A DNA stretch of 64,000 nt from Cheiracanthium punctorium. Taxonomy: Eukaryota > Arthropoda > Arachnida > Araneae > Cheiracanthiidae. This document shows, in pieces, positions 1-11,740 of this stretch (positions are counted from its first letter, which is position 1; every line of letters begins with the position of its first letter). The notes beneath the pieces are model-generated. The model saw nothing but the letters and a program-made list of their open reading frames with translations. It searched no databases and was not told the origin of the DNA. The stretch covers positions 124,001 through 188,000 of the forward strand of contig JAWZYV010011909.1 in assembly GCA_038373885.1 (NCBI GenBank). The letters run 5' to 3'. Both the position numbers and the translations under genes were made by a program.

Positions 1-1923
1 CCTACTTATTTAGATGTACAGTATTTCATTTACAGAAATATGATTTGGTTTATTGAATGGAGCATTATTTTAATATGTAATTACACTTGCTAAGTTTGTT
101 ATATTTCTCGGCGTCATCTAGTAATCTGACCTAAATAGGCAACCGTTTTTTCGGGTAAAATGATTCATTATCTGAAGAAAATTTATTACCGGGTCCTGGT
201 CATCATGGCAGCCCTTCAACATTTCTCAAAATGTGCTACTCGCCCAAATATTTCTCTTTTAGTCCACGTCATATCCAACATTTTCCGAAGGAAACAAAAT
301 CATGCACTTCGAGAAAAAGACACTTATTTGTGATACTTTTTCATTTTAAAATTTTCATAAATTAAATCATATGAGCTATTTTATTGTAAAACTTATTTTG
401 TTTCATTATGTATAGTCAATTATTTTTATAGGTTGTTTTGCCGAAAAAAAATTCAAATTATTTTGAATGTAAGGATCATTTTGCCGATTGGCGAGAGTTA
501 ATTATTTTTTGGACAGTTTTACGAAATTCTATTTTTTTTTTCATTACTCAATGTGTTCAAAGTATTAAAATATGTTTATAATGCAAATTATAGTGCAAAA
601 CATACTAGCAAAGGGCAAAAGTTTCATTTAAACATTTATGTATTTTACACAATTTTTTTCCTTAAGGGGATCATTGTAGGCCACCTTCCCCTAATTTATG
701 TGTATCGCGCACATCCGTTCAGACAGGTTCATAAATATTTCCACATCCAGAAATACTGATTTTAGCACAATGTATGTCGGTGAAACTTGAGTAGAACTTA
801 CTGCCACAACTTCACTTCTGTACTGCTCTAAAAATACTTTTGAGTGGTCGTAAACTCAACGAAACTTGTGTGTATAAGTCGTAAAAAACTCACTGAAAGA
901 AGCGTGTATATAAAATGGAAAATTAACTACGAGAGGTTTGAAACAGAAAAATTAGCTTTTATGATCTGCCGGTCTTTTAGGGCAAAAAGATGTAAAGCAT
1001 AACACATAAAGATAAGTAAATGGCAACCAAATTACTTGCGAAGTATTTAGTCGTGATGTGTCCTGTAATTTCAATGAAGTCTGTCGTGTTTAATAGCTTG
1101 GAAAGGGAGGTACAATAAATCCTGCAGCAAAATCAATTTCGGGTGGAGGGAGGTTGTTTGTTAGTAACACGAGACGTTCATTTTTTAATAAGTACTTGCA
1201 AAGTACAGTATATCAGCATTTTTATGTCGTTCGAAGTAAACGAATCCCCGTGATCGCAAAACAAATTTGTGAATACAGATTTTGACGAAAATATCCATTT
1301 GGACTTACCCTCAATTTAACTTTCACGTATCACTCAGTGTGGTGAATGTAAATACGCACGTAGTATTCACACGTAAGGCACTATTTATATTTTGAGTCTT
1401 GGCAACATGAAGTGCTGTCAGGCGATATCTGGCGTTTCCAATCGAAAACTTTACATTTTCTTAAATCAATATGTATGACATAAGTGTTTTTATCTTTTTT
1501 TTTTCGTTTTGTTGTTGTAATTTTGTTTGGTATTTTCAAGCCGATGTAAGCGTATAACTAGTGGCGTAAGTAAGTTTTGTAGACGTTTTATATTTTGCAT
1601 TAGTTATTTTCCCGAAGTTTAACAGCTGTATTTTTAGAATAAATCAACTTTTAAACTGGCTTGCCTTTAAAAATAAATTTTATTTCATTTACGTCAATAC
1701 AGGTATGCATTAGGTTCTGTCATTTAAAAATATCTCTGTAATTGCGACTGCAAAACTGTTTTAAAAGCATGACCTTAGGAAAAGACATTCAGTTTAAATG
1801 AAGTACTAAATTACACATTAATGTACCATCTTATTAAAATATGTATTTTGCAAAAATATATAATTTTGCTAAAACCTTAAAATTGAGAAATCGTCTGACA
1901 ATTTTCAAGAAATCTGTCCAATA
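1..1923. other. AT-rich non-coding stretch
   Basis: No gene, transposon terminus or RNA gene was recognised here. The ORFs are short and have no coding character. Because the first visible Fas1 exon begins in mid-domain, this stretch is probably part of an upstream Fas1 intron, which is inference. Confidence 0.5.
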
Positions 1924-3325
1924 GGGGAGAAAGGGGGCACAGGGGAACAATTTTTACTTGTTTTAAAATAATTTCTTTTAATTAAAACTCAAAATTAAAT
2001 GCCGAACAATATTTTGACAACTCTTAGCTTTCTTCGTAATTTTTTTCAAAATTTAAACTTATTTTATTCTCAGGAAAAGTTAATTTTCAAAACGTACTCA
2101 AGTTGTCACATTCTGACCCTTTTGGGGGGGCACAATGGACAGGGATTGGGGTACAGTGGGACAATTCGTAAAACATATGAAATCAGATGCATTATGCAAT
2201 ACATTCCTATTACTATAATTAAATTCTTGTTGAGATAGTCAACACAAAAGATATGACGTTAAATGAAGTTAACTATTTTTAAATTACCAGCCTTAAAAAT
2301 AGTTATGATGAAACATATTTAAAAGTTGCAAAATTCTTTGCTCAACAATGTTTGATAAATTGAAAATAGTAAAATAACGTTAGATTAAACAGTAAACGGT
2401 AACCAAAAGTTCTGGAAATTTTCATTTTATCATCGAATAAGATCGAAGGCTTTTTAAAAATGAGAATTGTGTAAACAGTGCCAGATTTAGAGGTGTGGAA
2501 GCCCTGGGGCAACAAAGAAGTGGCACCCCCTAGTAATTTTTCAAACAAAAGTTAAAGTATTTTTTAGATTACCTATGTGGTAAAGTGGGTTCAGCGTTAA
2601 CACAGCCTAGTGGTCCAGGGTTCAATTTCCGGTGGAGATATACATTATTTTTTGAGTAAATAAAACCTATTTCTCGTCGAGTGTTGGTTAATAAAACGTC
2701 CATATGGCTCGCAACGAATCACATTCAGTGCCAGTAGTATGAGAAATGTGTGCTAGAGCCAGTTGCTTTGTATCAGACATTTGGGGATAAAAATTGTGTT
2801 CTTACTTTTTTAAATATCCGGTATACATAGGAATTTTTACGTAAAAATATATCGGGGGGGGGGGCGAATACCTAATCCGTACCTGTAGGTCACTGTTCTT
2901 TCTATACCTCCACAAGCCACAGATTTTTATACAGAGGGGCACTGTCCCATTGTACCCCAATCAGGATGTCCCACTGCACCCCATCCCCCACGAAGTCTTC
3001 AAATACAAACTCAAAAGTTGATCGGAATTTATTAATAGAATAAAGATCATTACATGCATGCAATTAAGAAAGTTTTAGCTTAAAAAATATTGATTATTGG
3101 ATAATAAATTACTGCTCAGATTCGAAAGAGTAAAACTTGTCTGATTTTTCCAACAGTGATTGTAGAAACAAAAATGGCTGCAACTTCCCTATACAAGATT
3201 AATTCTGGCAGTGACTAGTTTCCGCATTGTTGTAGTAGTGGTTAACTAAATTATGGAATTTTTCCAATTTTTAACTTTTGAATCGTGGAAAAATAACTAT
3301 CAACCCACTGTGAACCCCTCTCCCC
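1924..3325. mobile_element. Candidate 1.4-kb TIR element with TA target site
   Basis: The left end reads TA-GGGGAGAAAGGGGGCACAG and the right end reads, in reverse complement, TA-GGGGAGAGGGGTTCACAG. This gives an imperfect inverted repeat flanked by TA on both sides. Inside are further copies of a motif like GGGGTACAGTGGGACA (about 2126-2165, and in opposite orientation about 2935-2985). No transposase is visible, so it would be non-autonomous. The TA sites suggest a Tc1/mariner-type element; a chance pairing of two degenerate G-rich repeats is the alternative. A SINE-like repeat lies inside at about 2575-2680. Confidence 0.4.
2575..2680 (+). repeat. tRNA-derived SINE-like repeat
   Basis: A tRNA-like head carries a possible A box (TGGTAAAGTGGGTTC region near 2578) and a clear B-box match (GGGTTCAATTTCC near 2619-2631), followed by AT-rich sequence. 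The spacing fits an internal Pol III promoter, but no cloverleaf with paired acceptor ends is apparent. A SINE or tRNA pseudogene is more likely than a working tRNA. Confidence 0.4.
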
Positions 3326-6269
3326 TACTTGCATTTAGTACTGTATTTCAATAAAATATTCACCCTGAAAAGTTTCAAGCAACGCTCATATAATGTTGAA
3401 AATAATTTCAGAAAAGGCGATTCACTTTTCAATGGAGAATCAAGTTAACGTTCCAAAATTACGTTCATTAAAATCAACAATTATTCTCTTCCTAGACATT
3501 TGTTTTCTTAGAATAAATCTTTAATAAAATAAATATTTATTATTTTCCTGGACATTATTTTTCCCGGAATCAATTATTCCAAAATTACCATCAAAATCAG
3601 CATCTATTTCCCCTTCCTTGTGACATTCCTTTTCCTGTAATTATTCCAGTTGTGTTACCAAAATTTTATAATTGCATTTCATGACCGCAGAGTTACTTTC
3701 GGGAATTTGAAATTACAAAAATGCTTTTTTTAAGGTTAATGCCCATTAAAAAAAAGACAATAAAAAGAATCCCATTTTCTCTCACAGTGAAGCCAATTAT
3801 CGACGAAATTCGAAGTAAAAATGTATAAATAAACAGAATACTACATAGTTTTCATTTCTTAAAAAAATTTTCTTCTTTTTAATTACTCAAATGGCGTTTT
3901 CGCCCTTCGCTCCTGTGTTTTTGATACTTTATCCTCATTTTGCGTCAATTCCTTTAATGAATTTTCTCCCAAAAGTGCTGAAACAACTCCGAGTAATCTA
4001 ATACTTTATTCAAACGTTTCTGGGACACATTTCGAAACATTTAAATCGCCGTTTTTTTTTCTACCCATCTCTTATCGACGAAACTTGAAAGAACTGATTT
4101 TTTTCCCAAAACTTCACTTTTGTTTCCGAAACTTTTTTTAAATGACAGTTGTTTTTACGATTCTTTTTTACCCCCACACCCGTTCTCCAGAAAAGTCGTA
4201 AAGCACATTTAAAGTGGTACAAAATGGAAATTAGTTGGACGCGAGATTGTAACATATCTTTTTTATGGCCTTTTGAATATTTTAAGCAAATCTCTCTCAC
4301 TCACTACCGAAAGCATGAAGATAAGGACATGGTAGCTTAATTATTAAAAAAATGCATATTTCTAAGTGTGTATTCACAATGTGATTTGTCATAACAATGC
4401 AACTTAGTTTATATGTTCAGAGGGACAAACGGGAAATGCATTTAGGAAAACAAGAAATTACCGTGAAATTTTGTAATTTACGCGAGGAAAAATGTTCTTT
4501 TTCATTAATTTATTTTTTCCTCTAACGTTCGTAAATCAATTAAACACTGTTTAAAAATGAGAAATTACAATGAAAATTTAAGTTGCATGAAGAAAAACGT
4601 TCTTTCATTAACTTAAAACAAGAAATTATGGTAAAATTTTGAGATTAAAGGAAGAAAAACCATGTTTATTACTATTATTAATACTTCAAAAAAGTAAAAA
4701 TTTAGAAAACGTAAGAGAAAACTATAGGAAAGTCACGTTCAACACGATAAACTCTCAGCACGATATATTTTATAAGTATTGGGGGCATCTAAAAGTTACT
4801 TTATTTCTTTTGGCATCAAACTCAAATTTTTAACAAGTTTTAATGACAAAAGGAGTTGTACCTGAACAACGGATTTATATTTGTTCATTTTAAAACAGGT
4901 AGATCATAGGTAACTTTCTTCTTTCAAGAGAGGTACGTAAAAAAAAAAAATGCCCACTCACCTTTCTTAAAGGATAAATTTTAGAATGTCCAGAAATTTA
5001 TTTTCAGGCATTCGCTTTTTACATACGTTCAAAAATGCATTCAAATGCAAGTAAAATTTCTTAAGTCAGCTTTATGTAAAATGCAGTAAATTCCCTATAA
5101 TCCGAGTTCATCTGGACCGACTGATTACTAAAATCTGATTTTGTGGACTGACTGCATTAGAAAATCGAAGATAAAAGTTCAGTTTTATGTTCAGTACGTG
5201 TAGAGGGATCACACAGCGAAAAAATAAGGAGTACACTGATTTTTAAATGTAAAAAGTATTTTAAGTTTCAAAATTTAAATCTTAGTTTCAAAAAATGTCT
5301 TTTGAACGGCATAAAAAGTGTTTTGCGCGTCTTTTGAACTTTTCTTTTTTTTTTTGAACTAGTTGTGCTACTAGGGATTTGAGAAAAACATGCCAAAAAT
5401 GTTTTTAAAAAAATTCTCTTCAGTTTTGTTAACTCGGGTCGGTCATTTGAAAATTGGAGCATCTGCGTTGCCCGAACTCCGTTCGGGCGTCACAGGCAAG
5501 GGATTGATGCTTAAAAGTGAATCTAAGTTGTTTATTTTTAGTAGAAAGTTTGACGGTACCTCTGATTAAGAAGACTAATTAGCGGGACTACTGCATTTTT
5601 CTTTTCTGCAGTTCGAACGCTTAGATCTGCACCAAACTGCATTGGCTAGGAAACTAAGGAACCACATCAAAAGTTTGAAATTAAGACCTATTCGTCTTGT
5701 CCTTGTTCCGTTTTTCCTGCTCATGCCATTGATTGTACTGGCGCCTTTGCGAGGCTACTGTTGAGAGGGGGAGCATAATGGATACATGACGTTACTAGAG
5801 CAACACTGCGTCATGGAACTTGTCTGGGTGTTCCTAGATCAAGGGAGGGGGAGCAAGAGAGCAATGTTTTTCTATCTGAAAATTTAATCATGTACAAAAC
5901 AATAATTTATCATTTCTTTCGAGTTCGGATTTTTCTTTTTTTTTTTAATCGAACAACGCTAATCACAAAACTAAAATAGAAATTTTGGCTTACATTCGAC
6001 ATTTTTAGCACTAGGGTGCTGTTTCGTTCAGACCCAGGTTTTTCTCTACGTGACTTTGTAGACATGATTTTAGACATGAACTGTCACGGTGAAGATCTTT
6101 TCAAATGTGTTTGCCAGATAACGCAGAAGTGGGGAGGGAAGAGATTAAAATCTGGAGTCGCACAAGGTTTGCCACTTTTGAAAATGGATCGACACGTTTG
6201 CTGCCAAAAAATAACTTCAATACCGAACCAAGCTTGGCGATATCTTCCGAATTTGGCTAGAAACTAGGA
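3326..6269. other. Intergenic/intronic AT-rich stretch with one dispersed repeat
   Basis: No gene recognised. The segment 3885-4145 is a diverged direct copy of 9480-9740; both contain the AAGTGCTGAAACAAC core and a distal block with TTATCGA-GAAAC and CACTTTTGTTTC-type words. The end at about 6226-6269 (AGCTTGGCGATATC and AATTTGGCTAGAAA) matches the interior of the Helentron-like element near 29.0 kb. An 83-codon ORF at 6016-6267 has no recognisable domain and partly overlaps that repeat, so it is not called a gene. Confidence 0.5.
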
Positions 6270-6604
6270 AGGCATAGATAAAATATGCCTGTAGAAGATT
6301 TTAATATAGATTTAAATTCCAAATATGCGTTTTATGAAACAAGGAAGACAAACAATACACACTCAGGATTATGATCCACCTTCCAAATAGTATTAAAAAC
6401 GGCGAAGTACAGTTGGAATATGCTTGGCAGAAATTATAAAACAGTTTTACTAGGCGATCTTAATATAGATTTTCTATTCCAAAGATATGTTTTATGGAAC
6501 AAGGGAGAAAAATATTGCACACTCATGAATAATGATACACTTTCAAACTTAAGGGAATAAGGGAAGAAAATAGGGAAGACTCATGGATTGTGATACCCTT
6601 AATA
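6270..6604 (+). repeat. Dispersed compound repeat (copy 1), split by Tc1
   Basis: This belongs to a family also found at 61225-61615 and, inverted, at about 49484-49945. Copies carry repeated sub-units with the landmarks CACTCATGAATAATGATAC, AAACAGTTTTACTAGGCGAT and a purine-rich AAGGGAGAAAA tract. Sub-unit spacing is conserved: landmarks are about 158 then 63 bases apart here, and about 152 then 61 bases apart in the 61-kb copy. Translated, the units read like KTVLLGDLNIDF, reminiscent of the GDFN motif of endonuclease/exonuclease/phosphatase proteins, but the frame is not kept. The repeat resumes at 8110 after the Tc1 insertion. Confidence 0.6.
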
Positions 6605-8109
6605 CACTCATGTCCATAAATTAAGGATAATTCAGAATCACACAGAAATTGATCTCTAAAATAAAAATTTCACCTGTGGAATGATCACACACATCTTGAA
6701 GAAGAATATGCAAATTACAGGAAACCACCAGATGGCGTGGATGGTACGTCACAATGACGAGAGTGTAAGAGAGGGGTATATAAGGAATGGTGGCAAAGAA
6801 GTAAAATTGTTCACAAGCGCTGTGAAAGCCTTTCAGTGCAAAAACCGCATAGTTATGGCACAAAGGAGGCATTTGGATGATGTTTTACGTGGCAGAATTA
6901 TCGGACGACTGGAATGTGGACGTACCCAGCTGGAAGTATCCGAGGAACTTGGAATCGCCCAGAGTGTCATCTCCAGGCTTTGGCAACGATTCCAAGATGA
7001 TGGTAATGTGAGTAGACGTTACAGCACAGGTCGCCCCCGAGTTACAACGCCGAATGAGGACCGCTATTTGGCAGTTACTGCCAAAAGAAACAGACGGAGT
7101 ACAGCATCAGACCTGTCTCGTCAGCTCTCTTCAGCTACCGGTACGACAGTTTCAAGGCAGACCGTGTACAGACGCTTAGGGCACATTGGTCTATATGCTC
7201 GTAGGCCTGTCAGATGTGTTCCACTTACCGCAACTCACTGTCGCCTGCGATTAACCTGGAGTAGAGAGCATGCATTGTGGACACCGCAACAGTTGTCTTG
7301 TGTGATGTTTTCCGACGAGTCCAGGTTTAGTTTGGAGTCTGATTCTCGCCGGACATTCATCTGGAGAGCGCCAGGTACCCGTTACCACCAAGAGAACACC
7401 ATTGAAAGACACTGTTACGGTGGTGCAGGATGACTCGTTTGGGGAGGAATTATTCTTGGTTCCAGAACTGACCTGCATGTTCAGAGTGTAACGATGACAG
7501 GCCACATCTATCGGGAAGTCATTCTGGAACAACATGTACGTTTGTTTCGGGGCGCCATGGGTGCTGAATTTGTGTTTATGGATGACAACGCCCGTCCTCA
7601 CCGTGCAAAAATTGTAGACGAATGCCTTCAATCGGAGGATATCACCCGTATGCATTGGCCAGCATACTCACCGGACTTGAATCCAATAGAGCATGTGTGG
7701 GATATGCTTGGCCGACGAATTGCAGCCCGTCAACCCCCTCCCACCTGTCTACCGGAACTTCGGAGTGCATTGCTTGATGAGTGGTGTAATATTCCCCAAG
7801 ATCAGATTGATCATTTGATACTCAGCATGCCTAGGCGTTGTCAGGCCTGTATTGCATCGTCCGGGAGACATACTCCGTATTAACCATCCTACTAACCATG
7901 TTATACTGTTTTTTGTAAATAGGTTCTTTTTTTAAATTTGGTCAAGGGAGTAAAACTTACAATTTTTATTAATTATGTCAAACATATAGCATCTTTTTTG
8001 CTCTTTACTTTTTGTTTAATAAATAGACTTTACAAATAAGTCAAATTTGTTTTGCTTCTTTCTCTTTCTTTGCCTGAACTTCATTATCCTTAATTTATGG
8101 ACATGAGTG
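6605..8109 (+). mobile_element. Tc1-family DNA transposon, 1505 bp, TA target site
   Basis: The termini are perfect inverted repeats of about 25 bases: the left end begins CACTCATGTCCATAAATTAA and the right end is its reverse complement. They are flanked by TA duplications at 6603-6604 and 8110-8111. The element encloses one transposase reading frame on the + strand (6855-7883) with a single in-frame stop. Its length and structure match ordinary Tc1 elements. It has inserted into an older dispersed repeat whose uninterrupted paralogue is at about 61225-61615. The intact ends and nearly open frame suggest it is the youngest autonomous-type element in the window. Confidence 0.95.
6855..7883 (+). 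pseudogene. Tc1 transposase with one premature stop
   Basis: This encoded a cut-and-paste transposase that binds the terminal repeats and integrates at TA. The start ATG at 6855 (MAQRRHLDDVLRGRIIGRLE) gives a typical frame of 342 residues. The N-terminal half has helix-turn-helix features: EELGIAQSVISRLWQRF for the first and SRQTVYRRLGHIGL for the second. The catalytic DDE region is visible: DESRF in the VMFSDESRF segment, DDNARPHRA, and SPDLNPIEHVWD, the last two with DD34E-type spacing. A TGA at 7431-7433 interrupts the frame between the first and second catalytic aspartates, where relatives usually have a tryptophan-rich VWGG segment. The frame stays open on both sides, so this is one substitution rather than general decay. 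It is probably inactive, unless the stop is a sequencing error or is read through. Confidence 0.93.
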
Positions 8110-8160
8110 TATATAGCACTTTAGTGCACATTTAAAATCTGAAAATGTTTGAAATTTTCT
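8110..8160 (+). repeat. Right remainder of the Tc1-split repeat
   Basis: TATAGCACTTTAGTGCACATTTAAAAT directly after the Tc1 end matches the sequence after the corresponding point in the 61-kb copy (TTATAGCACTTCAG near 61571). The two halves therefore belong to one older repeat. Confidence 0.7.
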
Positions 8161-10955
8161 TTTTTTTTTGGGGGGGGGGGTAGTAAACTTTACAAAGATT
8201 TTATGGATTTTTTCTTTTGAAAAAGATTTTAAAAGGAAATTTTAACCCTTAACCCATCTACAAATTTTGAATTCGGAAAAAGAATTCTAATCCATCCATT
8301 GCAAACCTTACATGCATGCCAAATACTGTATTAGCTTCTGTTAGTTTCGGCTAGGTGAAATACTGACAAACGCAAAAGCGGCATAACTTTCTGATCCCAA
8401 TAACACTATAGGTTAGCTTAAGTATTAATATAAAACCATGGTTAATCTAACGATCAAACGGGCATGGATTATTAAACTCGTTTTACATTACAAGTAGGCA
8501 TACACACATGTAGAGATCATATTAGCTTAATATTCTGAAATTTTGAACTGTTTATTAAGTGGGAAGATATATTGTCTAAAAATGTGGGAAACAGCACTTG
8601 GACGTACAACGTAAAGGAAGATTTCAATTCGTTTTGCATTAATATTTTGTCTACGAAACTAAAGAAATAAACAACAGCAAAATAAAGACGTACTCATTCC
8701 AAAGAAAAGTATTAAAATCTACTTATGAAAATTTACCCCTATGTAATATCCGATTTTTAAAAAATCAACATATTTAAATATACGTAAATTTGTCACTTTT
8801 TTTCTGTAAAAACAAAGTCATCTGAAATAGAATATATTATGTAAAAAGGTTGGATTCCACGTACAACCTGAAAAGATTGCTAGCATCTGATAGCATCTTT
8901 TTTTGAGGGAAAATATTTGTTTTTTGTTAATAACAATGAATATTTAATGAAAGTAAAAAACTAATTTTTACTTTATCTCGCCCGATAATTATTTGAAATC
9001 TTCATTTTAGTAATTTCGCAATGTTGGTGTTACCTTAATACGAGTAAAGAAATTCTTAAATTACTGAAGTCGAATTACTAAGTGACATTACTAAGCTTTA
9101 TTTTTCCTGAAGGAGACTAACAACTAGGCTTTAAAAAACTATTTAATACTAAAGAAAAATTTCTTAATTTTAATTCCTTAATTATTGTAATTTATCACAA
9201 AAATTAATGCATATTATTCTACAAATTATTTTATTATAAATTACCCAGTTACTTTCACTAAGTGTTCCGTTTTTGATTAAATTTTATTTTATTTTCGCAC
9301 ATGTGAATTCAAACTTACCTTTCCCATCTTCACGGCCCATGAAACACGTATGAAAACAAGTACATATAATTTTCTCTCACCTGGGATACATTACTTCAGT
9401 AAAATTACGATTAAAAAGCATGAATAAACAACTATCTCCGAGGGCCTCCATTCACAGAAAGAAACGTAAATTTTTCGTAAGTGCACTTTCTCCCTCTTTA
9501 TACTACGTGTCAATGCAACGTGAATCTTGGTTTTTCTTCAATTTGCTTAATGAATTCTCACCCCCCCCCCCATAAGTGCTGAAACAACCAAAAGTAATCC
9601 AATACTTTATCTAAACGTTGGGAGTACACTTTTAGAAACAAACTGCTTTCTTGTTTTCTTTATTTAAAGCCATCTTATCGAAGAAACTCAAGTAGAACTC
9701 ATTTCCGAAACTTTGCTTTTGTTTCTTAAACTTTTTTAGCCCCTTCCACTTAAATGTAGAGTGCAGCTCGTCATTAGTTTTCGATACCGTACAGCATAAT
9801 GACGAGTTTTATTCGTCCACAACCTTTTCGGAATATAATTAACCACTTTTTGTAAACATTAATTTTGGCCCTAGAATATTACTTACGCCCGAGTTTAATG
9901 AGAGCTGATTATTAATGTGAAATATTTTAAAACTTTATCACAACACTTTGTTTACAGTAAAGTTAATTGTATTGGAAAAGGTTGGAGAGACTTCATGCTA
10001 CTTAAGTTACGGTTGAACCTAATAAATATGGTTTTAATAATCTAGTGTACTGAATCCGGCAGCACTTCTACTTATATTTATATAAGAGTTCACTATTACG
10101 GATTGTTTACCGTTAAAATGACCGAATTGTTCTTAGTGGAACTTAAATTCCCCTATAAAACTTTTGAATGAATCAACCGAAATTCCCCTTTCCGCGTATG
10201 AATCGACAAATTCCCCTTTTCCAGTATGAAATGACAGAAATTGCCAGAAACTTGTCTAGAATTTATATAAATACTGAACGTTTAACTAAAATTATTAGTT
10301 ATCTTCCAGTTGTGAGCGTACGCAGTTGCGTAGGATAGGAAGAAGGTAACTTGGAGGCTTGACTTGCCCCCCCCCCTTTTCCACTGTTCGCTATATTTCT
10401 CTTACTTTTTTGCACTGACAAAAAAATTAAATTTTGTTTATATTTTTATAATTTATCTTAAAAATTCATACCCTAATGTCATATTTTGCATTAAGTCAAC
10501 CACTTCTTGCAGAAGTCCTGATCCGTTCAACAGTTAAAAAATTCCTTAGTTGACCATAAAGAAATAAGGAGTGATATATTGAAATTGCACAGATGATTAG
10601 CAACCGTTTCAAAAATAAGGTAATATAATAGGCAAAGATAATCTGCCAATTATAACATTTTGGCTAAAACCGAAAGTTAATACCGATTTTTCACTTTTCC
10701 CCCAAAATTTATCAGTCTATGATATGCCTTACGTAAGCAATTTTACAGCCAATTAAACAAACAGTTTTTTTATAATCTGAAAATTAAAACTAAAAATGTT
10801 CTCAATGTTATACTTTGGAAAAACCTTTAATACCTTAGATCGATATCGCAAAACAAAGAGCTGGAAGTACTCAAATTTTCCTAAAACTTACGAAATATAC
10901 AAATAATTGAACTAAACCAAAATCTCCAGCTTAAAGGACAAGGAACAGCATGCAT
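8161..10955. other. AT-rich non-coding stretch
   Basis: No gene is visible. It contains poly-G/T tracts near 8165, and at 9480-9740 a direct diverged copy of 3885-4145. The long poly-C run near 9560 lies inside that repeat. No terminal repeats or coding domains were recognised elsewhere. Confidence 0.5.
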
Positions 10956-11110
10956 CACGGGCGTAGCCAGTGGGGGAATATCGGGATATACCCCCTCCCC
11001 CCGAAATTTTTGGATTAGTGATCACAGATTAACGCCGTGAAGAAATTACGTCTATTTATACACATAATTTCATATCCACCCCCCGAAAAATTTTCCTGGC
11101 TACGCGCCTG
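10956..11110. mobile_element. hAT-type MITE, 155 bp, with 8-bp target duplication
   Basis: The ends are CACGGGCGTAGCCAG on the left and, reverse-complemented, CAGGCGCGTAGCCAG on the right, matching at 13 of 15 positions. A perfect 8-base duplication GCATGCAT flanks the element at 10948-10955 and 11111-11118. An 8-base duplication and CAG-type ends with a GCGTAGCCAGG core are characteristic of non-autonomous hAT elements. It has no coding capacity. Confidence 0.85.
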
Positions 11111-11570
11111 GCATGCATGGTATATACATTCCCAACGTGACTGAAGTTCTCTTCCTACAACTTGCCCCAATCTTACATACCATCAAATAACTGTTTTCAA
11201 ATATAAATATCAATATGGTGGTTAAACAGGGCAGGATTTATTATTTGACTACGTTTTCCGTATATAAACATCACACGCATTTATAAGCATCTGAAGTTTC
11301 TAATTTGTGTGTAAAAGAACCTGTCTGCTTAGTCACTTAAAATGAAAGCACTATAAGATATTTACTAGTACTCACCACTCAATGCTGCCTACAATAAGAC
11401 TGGACGGTCCTTGGAGCTAGCAACGTTACCAGCGACTGCAAATTCTAAGCGACTTTCAGCCTCGAAACATTCTGGACTCGACTAATCTTCCAGTAAATCA
11501 AAGTTAGCTTGTTGCTGCCGTTACTGTTGTTGTTCTTGTAATGTAATTTTTTTTCCGGACTTGTTTGTTT
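11111..11570. other. Non-coding stretch
   Basis: No gene or repeat terminus recognised. A short slightly GC-richer patch near 11390-11480 has no FAS1-like translation. Confidence 0.4.
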
Positions 11571-11740
11571 GCGGGACCGGTGACTTGGAGGTTAAGGGCC
11601 TGTCCTATTCCACGCCAATGCCTAAACGTACGATCTTGGGTTCGATTCCCACTCATACCCTGGTTGTTTAAAATTTCCTTCCTCTGTGCTAGTAAACACT
11701 TTCATTGTGCTGTCCACTTTACTCGACGAGGTTTTAAAAG
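11571..11740 (+). repeat. tRNA-derived SINE, copy 1
   Basis: A tRNA-like head (GGTGACTTGGAGGTTAAGGG; B box GGGTTCGATTCCC at about 11639-11651) is followed by a non-tRNA body containing CTGGTTGTTTAAAATTTCC and ACTTTACTCGACGAGG. The same head-plus-body unit recurs at 13341-13505, which shows a dispersed SINE family rather than a tRNA gene. The family would use an internal Pol III promoter and borrow retrotransposition proteins from a LINE. Confidence 0.8.

Noticed and set aside
6016..6267. 83-codon ORF as a small gene
   Set aside because: No domain, and its 3' end overlaps a Helentron-type repeat fragment.
6621..6872. 83-codon minus-strand ORF
   Set aside because: It lies in the Tc1 5' region antisense to the transposase leader and is not recognisable.
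7251..7655. 134-codon minus-strand ORF
   Set aside because: It is antisense to the Tc1 transposase and has no domain of its own.
11639..11651. Possible tRNA gene (B-box match)
   Set aside because: The unit recurs with a shared non-tRNA body at 13341-13505 and no acceptor stem closes the cloverleaf; it is a SINE.
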